Assembly (NCBI GenBank): GCA_900548565.1
Contig: URKV01000038.1
Span: forward strand, 1-14,474
DNA: 14,474 nt
Direction of reading: 5' to 3'
Source: an uncultured Collinsella sp.
GTDB taxonomy: Bacteria > Actinomycetota > Coriobacteriia > Coriobacteriales > Coriobacteriaceae
In this document: positions 13,899 through 14,474 of the stretch, one piece after another
How the letters are laid out: each line of letters opens with the position of its first letter
Position numbering within the stretch: position 1 is the first letter of the stretch
Made by a program: the position numbers and the translations under genes
Notes under the pieces: model-generated
The model's database searches: none
Told to the model about the DNA's origin: nothing
Seen by the model: only the letters and a program-made list of their open reading frames with translations

Positions 13899-14431
13899 CG
13901 AGCAATCGCCTTCTCAACGCACGCGACGAGCGTCGATGCCGCCGTCTCGATATCGCGGTCACCCACAAGTGTGCGCACGTCAAACAGGACGCGATCGTGC
14001 GAGGCGCGTGTGACGACCGGCGTGTCGAAATCTTGGACGAGTGAGCGCTTGAGTGCGTCGACCGTCAGGCGTTCGTTAACAAGACGCACGGCAACGCACA
14101 TCGTGGGCAGCTCCACGGTAGGCAGCGAGCCGCCACCGGGGGTCGACGATTCCTCGACGATCTCCACCTGAACGGCGCACGGGCAGCCGGCCTTATCGAG
14201 ACCCGCCGCCATCAGCTCGCGCAGCTTGCGTGCGCGACGCTCCAGATGAGCCTGCGGAAGCGTGAGCATGTTGAGCACCGGCACCTCGCGATGGGCCACA
14301 TCCGCCCCGTCAGTGTAAATGCGCAGTGTGGCCTCGAGCGCCGCCAGTGCGAGCTTACCCGGACGCAGGGCACGCATAAGCGGATGCGACCCGCAGGCCT
14401 GGACCAGATCGCGACGGCCCATGATAATGCC
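13895..14431 (-). CDS. selA: L-seryl-tRNA(Sec) selenium transferase, C-terminal fragment
   Basis: PLP enzyme that turns seryl-tRNA(Sec) into selenocysteyl-tRNA(Sec) using selenophosphate. The 178 residues present begin GIIMGRRDLVQ and include the block ALRPGKLALAALEATLRIY (about 20-38), matching the part of SelA just after the PLP lysine; that lysine (in the SGDKLLGGPQ-type motif) would lie about ten residues upstream and is lost at the contig edge. The rest is the C-terminal small domain, with a Gly-rich turn STPGGGSLPT. Bases beyond 14431 are adapter, so the residues MYKRQ that appear to precede it are artificial. It ends in the ATGA overlap with selB. Confidence 0.94.
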   Translation of the reverse strand, partial: GIIMGRRDLVQACGSHPLMRALRPGKLALAALEATLRIYTDGADVAHREVPVLNMLTLPQAHLERRARKLRELMAAGLDKAGCPCAVQVEIVEESSTPGGGSLPTVELPTMCVAVRLVNERLTVDALKRSLVQDFDTPVVTRASHDRVLFDVRTLVGDRDIETAASTLVACVEKAIAR

Positions 14432-14474
14432 CTGTCTCTTATACACATCTCCGAGCCCACGAGACTCCTGAGCA
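14432..14474 (+). other. Nextera i7-side sequencing adapter (artefact)
   Basis: Bases 14432-14450 are the reverse-complemented 19-base Tn5 mosaic end, 14451-14465 complete the Nextera read-2 adapter, 14466-14473 (tcctgagc) match the N704 i7 index, and the last base begins P7. This is not genomic. Confidence 0.97.

Noticed and set aside
46..14431. CRISPR array, prophage or insertion sequence
   Set aside because: No regularly spaced repeats, integrase, transposase or phage genes are seen; the repeats present are isolated hairpins.
46..14431. Selenoprotein gene with in-frame UGA inside the window
   Set aside because: All complete genes read through without internal UGA and match family lengths, so the selenocysteine machinery serves targets elsewhere.

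Overview
This is a high-GC segment of a Gram-positive anaerobe's chromosome. The best guess is the class Coriobacteriia, probably a Collinsella-like gut bacterium. That guess rests on the gene content (trigger factor/Clp block, NADP-glutamate dehydrogenase, selenocysteine machinery, a molybdenum hydroxylase) and on the style of the intergenic hairpins; no marker gene was compared. The contig is bracketed by sequencing-library sequence: bases 1-45 and 14432-14474 are Nextera adapters with index barcodes, so only 46-14431 is biological. Every gene found lies on the minus strand, so transcription runs from high to low coordinates.

Reading in transcription order, the right end (14431 to about 10488) is a selenium/molybdenum region. 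It holds the 3' part of selA, then selB overlapping it by 4 bases, then an unannotated tRNA-Sec gene (selC) with its own extended -10 promoter. After that come a MobA-type molybdenum cofactor guanylyltransferase and a DUF3343 (putative Se/S carrier) protein with an unusual cysteine-rich N-terminus. SelA, SelB and selC together make and insert selenocysteine at UGA. MobA makes the guanine-dinucleotide cofactor used by enzymes such as selenocysteine formate dehydrogenase. The group therefore looks like support for a selenoprotein of that kind encoded elsewhere.

The middle (10487 to 4899) has a monocistronic gdhA with leader hairpin and intrinsic terminator. It is followed by a two-gene operon for a xanthine-dehydrogenase-family molybdenum hydroxylase: an FAD subunit, then a 943-residue protein fusing the 2Fe-2S and molybdopterin domains (the E. 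coli YgfM/XdhD layout).

The left part (4898 to 46) has a 430-base intergenic stretch full of palindromes, a tRNA-Leu(UAG), and a protein-quality block: tig (trigger factor, TTG start), clpP and clpX. Past a terminator and a long inverted repeat comes the start of valS, cut off by the contig end.

The least explained signal is a set of long, nearly perfect intergenic palindromes. Two of them (4591-4657 and 11839-11905) are 67-base copies of one asymmetric element in opposite orientations. A third (8724-8798) shares their terminal motif. Others (532-646, 4822-4867, 10445-10479) are of different sequence. They look like a REP/MITE-like family and are the best candidates for something undescribed.
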